DNA of 64,000 bases, taken from UBA7239 sp964509075 (GTDB taxonomy: Bacteria; Pseudomonadota; Gammaproteobacteria; Pseudomonadales; UBA7239). The notes under the pieces are model-generated. The model had not been told where the DNA came from. It worked only from the letters and a program-made list of their open reading frames with translations, and did no database searches. The stretch covers positions 321,790-385,789 of the forward strand of contig CAZDWC010000002.1 in NCBI GenBank assembly GCA_964509075.1. Reading direction: 5' to 3'. Positions 61,754-64,000 of the stretch are shown in pieces. Positions within the stretch are counted from its first letter, which is position 1. Every line of letters starts with the position of its first letter. Both the position numbers and the translations under genes were made by a program.

Positions 61754-61863
61754 AATCACCCATCAGCATCGAGCGAGATCGCCCAAAACCGCGCAGCTGC
61801 ACCAAACCTCCACCCTGCGCACGATAATTGCTGAGTGCAAGCGGCCCACGACAGGACGCCGCC

Positions 61864-62730
61864 GTGACACTCGCATTGCAAATCCCGCAAACCGCCGCAG
61901 CCGAAGGCTGGCAGGCACATATCCGTCTCGAGCTGGCGCTGCGCGCCGGCCGCAGCACCATCACGCGCCTGGATCACCGCGGCCCGCTGCGTGTACAGCG
62001 CCCGTTCTACCCGGAGGGGCAGGCACTCAGCCATATCTACCTGTTGCACCCGCCGGGCGGCATGGTGACAGGCGATCGACTGCAGATGGATGTCCTGCTG
62101 CAGCAACAAGCACAGGCGCTGATCACCACCCCCTCCGCCGGCAAGATCTATCGCGGCGACCACTCGCTGCGCCGCCAGCAGCAACACTGCCGATTGCAGG
62201 TAGCAGACGAGGCCGTGCTGGAGTGGCTGCCGCAGGAAACCATCGTCTTCAACGGCGCGCGCGGCGAGCTGTTCACCGAGGTGGATCTCGCCAGCAGTGC
62301 GCGCTGCCTGCTGTGGGACATCGTCTGCCTCGGCCGCCCTGCCAGCGGCGAGCGCTTTCTCGACGGTTACGTGGTACAGAAATTGCTGATCCGCCGTGGA
62401 GAGCAATTGCTCTACCACGAACGCAACTGTTTTGAGGGGGGAAATGCCATGCTGCAGGAAAAATGCGGTTTGCAGGACTATCCCGTCAGCGGCTCGCTGA
62501 TGGCCAGCGTCACACTCACGGAACAGGAGCTCTGCAGCGTGCGCGAATCGCTGGAGCATCTGGCGCTGCCCGGCGTCACCGCCCTGTCGCAGGTAGACGA
62601 GCTGTTGCTGGTGCGCCATATCGGCCCGTCATCAGCCGGTTGCCGGCTGGCGTTTGAGCAAGTCTGGGCCTGCCTCAGGCCCTACCTGAACCAGCGTGCA
62701 GCCATTACTCCGCGCGTCTGGAATACCTGA
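61864..62730 (+). CDS. ureD: Urease accessory protein UreD
   Basis: A scaffold that binds apo-urease and, with UreF and UreG, delivers nickel. With the GTG start at 61864 the protein has 288 residues; AGGA lies 7 nt before it, whereas the further TTG at 61828 has no such signal. Landmarks are RGPLRVQRPFYPEG, HPPGGMVTGD and the EWLPQETIVFNGA segment. First gene of the urease cluster. Confidence 0.95.
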   Translation: MTLALQIPQTAAAEGWQAHIRLELALRAGRSTITRLDHRGPLRVQRPFYPEGQALSHIYLLHPPGGMVTGDRLQMDVLLQQQAQALITTPSAGKIYRGDHSLRRQQQHCRLQVADEAVLEWLPQETIVFNGARGELFTEVDLASSARCLLWDIVCLGRPASGERFLDGYVVQKLLIRRGEQLLYHERNCFEGGNAMLQEKCGLQDYPVSGSLMASVTLTEQELCSVRESLEHLALPGVTALSQVDELLLVRHIGPSSAGCRLAFEQVWACLRPYLNQRAAITPRVWNT

Positions 62731-62765
62731 ATCTTCAACAATCCTCACCAGAAGGCTGAATACGG

Positions 62766-63068
62766 ATGGAATTGAGTCCGCGTGAAAAAGACAAGCTGCT
62801 GCTGTTCACCGCCGCCCTGCTCGCCGAGCGCCGCAAGGCGCGCGGCCTGAAGCTGAACTACCCGGAAGCCGTGGCCTATATCTCCGCCGCCATCATGGAA
62901 GGCGCCCGCGACGGCAAGAGCGTGGCCGAGATGATGAGCGCCGGCAGACAACTGCTCACCCGCGACGACGTGATGGACGGCATCGCCGAGATGATCCACG
63001 AAGTGCAGGTAGAGGCCACGTTCCCCGACGGCACCAAACTCGTCACCGTCCACAACCCCATCACCTGA
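62766..63068 (+). CDS. ureA: Urease subunit gamma
   Basis: A 100-residue structural subunit. It starts MELSPREKDKLLLFTAALLAERR and contains NYPEAVAYISAAIMEGARDG (landmark LNYPEAVAYIS). The gamma and beta subunits are separate genes, the usual proteobacterial arrangement, 35 bp after ureD. Confidence 0.98.
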   Translation: MELSPREKDKLLLFTAALLAERRKARGLKLNYPEAVAYISAAIMEGARDGKSVAEMMSAGRQLLTRDDVMDGIAEMIHEVQVEATFPDGTKLVTVHNPIT

Positions 63069-63094
63069 AACCGATAACCTGAGGAGCATCTTCC

Positions 63095-63400
63095 ATGATT
63101 GCCGGTGAAATGTTTGCACGCGACGGCGAGATCACCCTCAACGCCGGGCGCGCCACCGTAACGCTGACCGTGGCCAACAGTGGCGACCGGCCTATACAGG
63201 TCGGCTCGCACTATCACTTCTTTGAAACCAACCCAGCGCTGCATTTCGACCGCTCCCAGGCACGCGGCTTCCGCCTCAACATCGCCGCCGGTACGGCCGT
63301 GCGTTTCGAGCCGGGCCAGACGCGCACGGTGGAACTGGTAGCACTCGCCGGCGAGCGCACCGTGTACGGCTTTCGCGGCGACGTGATGGGCGCGCTGTAA
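63095..63400 (+). CDS. ureB: Urease subunit beta
   Basis: A 101-residue structural subunit. It starts MIAGEMFARDGEITLNAG and contains NSGDRPIQVGSHYHFFETN and RFEPGQTRTVELVALAG. GAGGAG lies about 8 nt before the ATG. It lies between ureA and ureC. Confidence 0.98.
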   Translation: MIAGEMFARDGEITLNAGRATVTLTVANSGDRPIQVGSHYHFFETNPALHFDRSQARGFRLNIAAGTAVRFEPGQTRTVELVALAGERTVYGFRGDVMGAL

Positions 63401-63421
63401 ACACTCTCAGGATTCGCAAAC

Positions 63422-64000
<579 letters not shown>

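Overview
The window is chromosomal DNA from a gammaproteobacterium. The evidence is a complete S10-spc-alpha ribosomal protein run in the usual order, gammaproteobacterial pairings (orn divergent from rsgA, miaA-hfq-hflX-hflK-hflC, panC-panD, ubiK), an RpoN sigma-54, an NdvB-type GH17-GT2 glucan synthase and DUF1631/PilZ/DUF349 proteins. The mix resembles the Pseudomonadales/Cellvibrionales side of the class, but the genus cannot be fixed from this sequence. The DNA is moderately GC-rich and gene-dense. No gene-free stretch exceeds 300 bases (the longest are about 237, 222, 219 and 205 bp). I saw no tRNA, rRNA, CRISPR array, insertion sequence or prophage.

Layout. 1-3.9 kb: end of trpD, trpC, a DUF1631 protein and a PilZ protein. 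3.9-6.2 kb (minus): pentapeptide-repeat protein, AmpG-like MFS transporter, YfiR-like periplasmic protein. 6.3-8.8 kb (minus): cobQ and cobT of cobalamin synthesis. After a palindromic repeat cluster, ppsA (minus). 11.5-13.8 kb: two overlapping paralogous membrane proteins with degenerate GGDEF domains. 13.8-19 kb: RluA-type pseudouridine synthase, rsgA (carrying an in-frame palindromic insertion), orn, an aldo/keto reductase, prfC. 19-21.6 kb: a secreted SGNH hydrolase with thrombospondin type 3 repeats. 21.7-23.5 kb: a chemoreceptor-hairpin-like protein, a di-iron ODP/metallo-beta-lactamase-fold protein, and a SirB2 protein.

23.6-33.5 kb: miaA, hfq, hflX, hflK, hflC, a retropepsin-like protease, ribA, panC, panD, yjgA/darP and an orphan rpoN. 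33.6-44.5 kb: a cytochrome P450 behind a strong promoter overlapped by a perfect inverted repeat, the GH17-GT2 synthase, a DUF349 coiled-coil protein, dinG, an alpha/beta hydrolase, zapG and a class V aminotransferase. 44.6-58.6 kb (minus): the ribosomal protein run from rpsJ to rplQ with secY and rpoA, with a very good sigma-70 promoter and a clear terminator. 58.7-64 kb: two small unknown proteins, folD, suhB, ubiK and the start of a urease operon (ureD, ureA, ureB, partial ureC).

Shared themes. Several scattered genes belong to or surround cyclic-di-GMP biology: the PilZ protein, DUF1631, YfiR-like protein, the two GGDEF pseudoenzymes, and Orn, which clears pGpG. The items most worth following up are the tandem degenerate GGDEF pair, the REPIN-like palindrome translated inside rsgA, the chemoreceptor-tip/ODP pair, and the operator-promoter in front of the P450.
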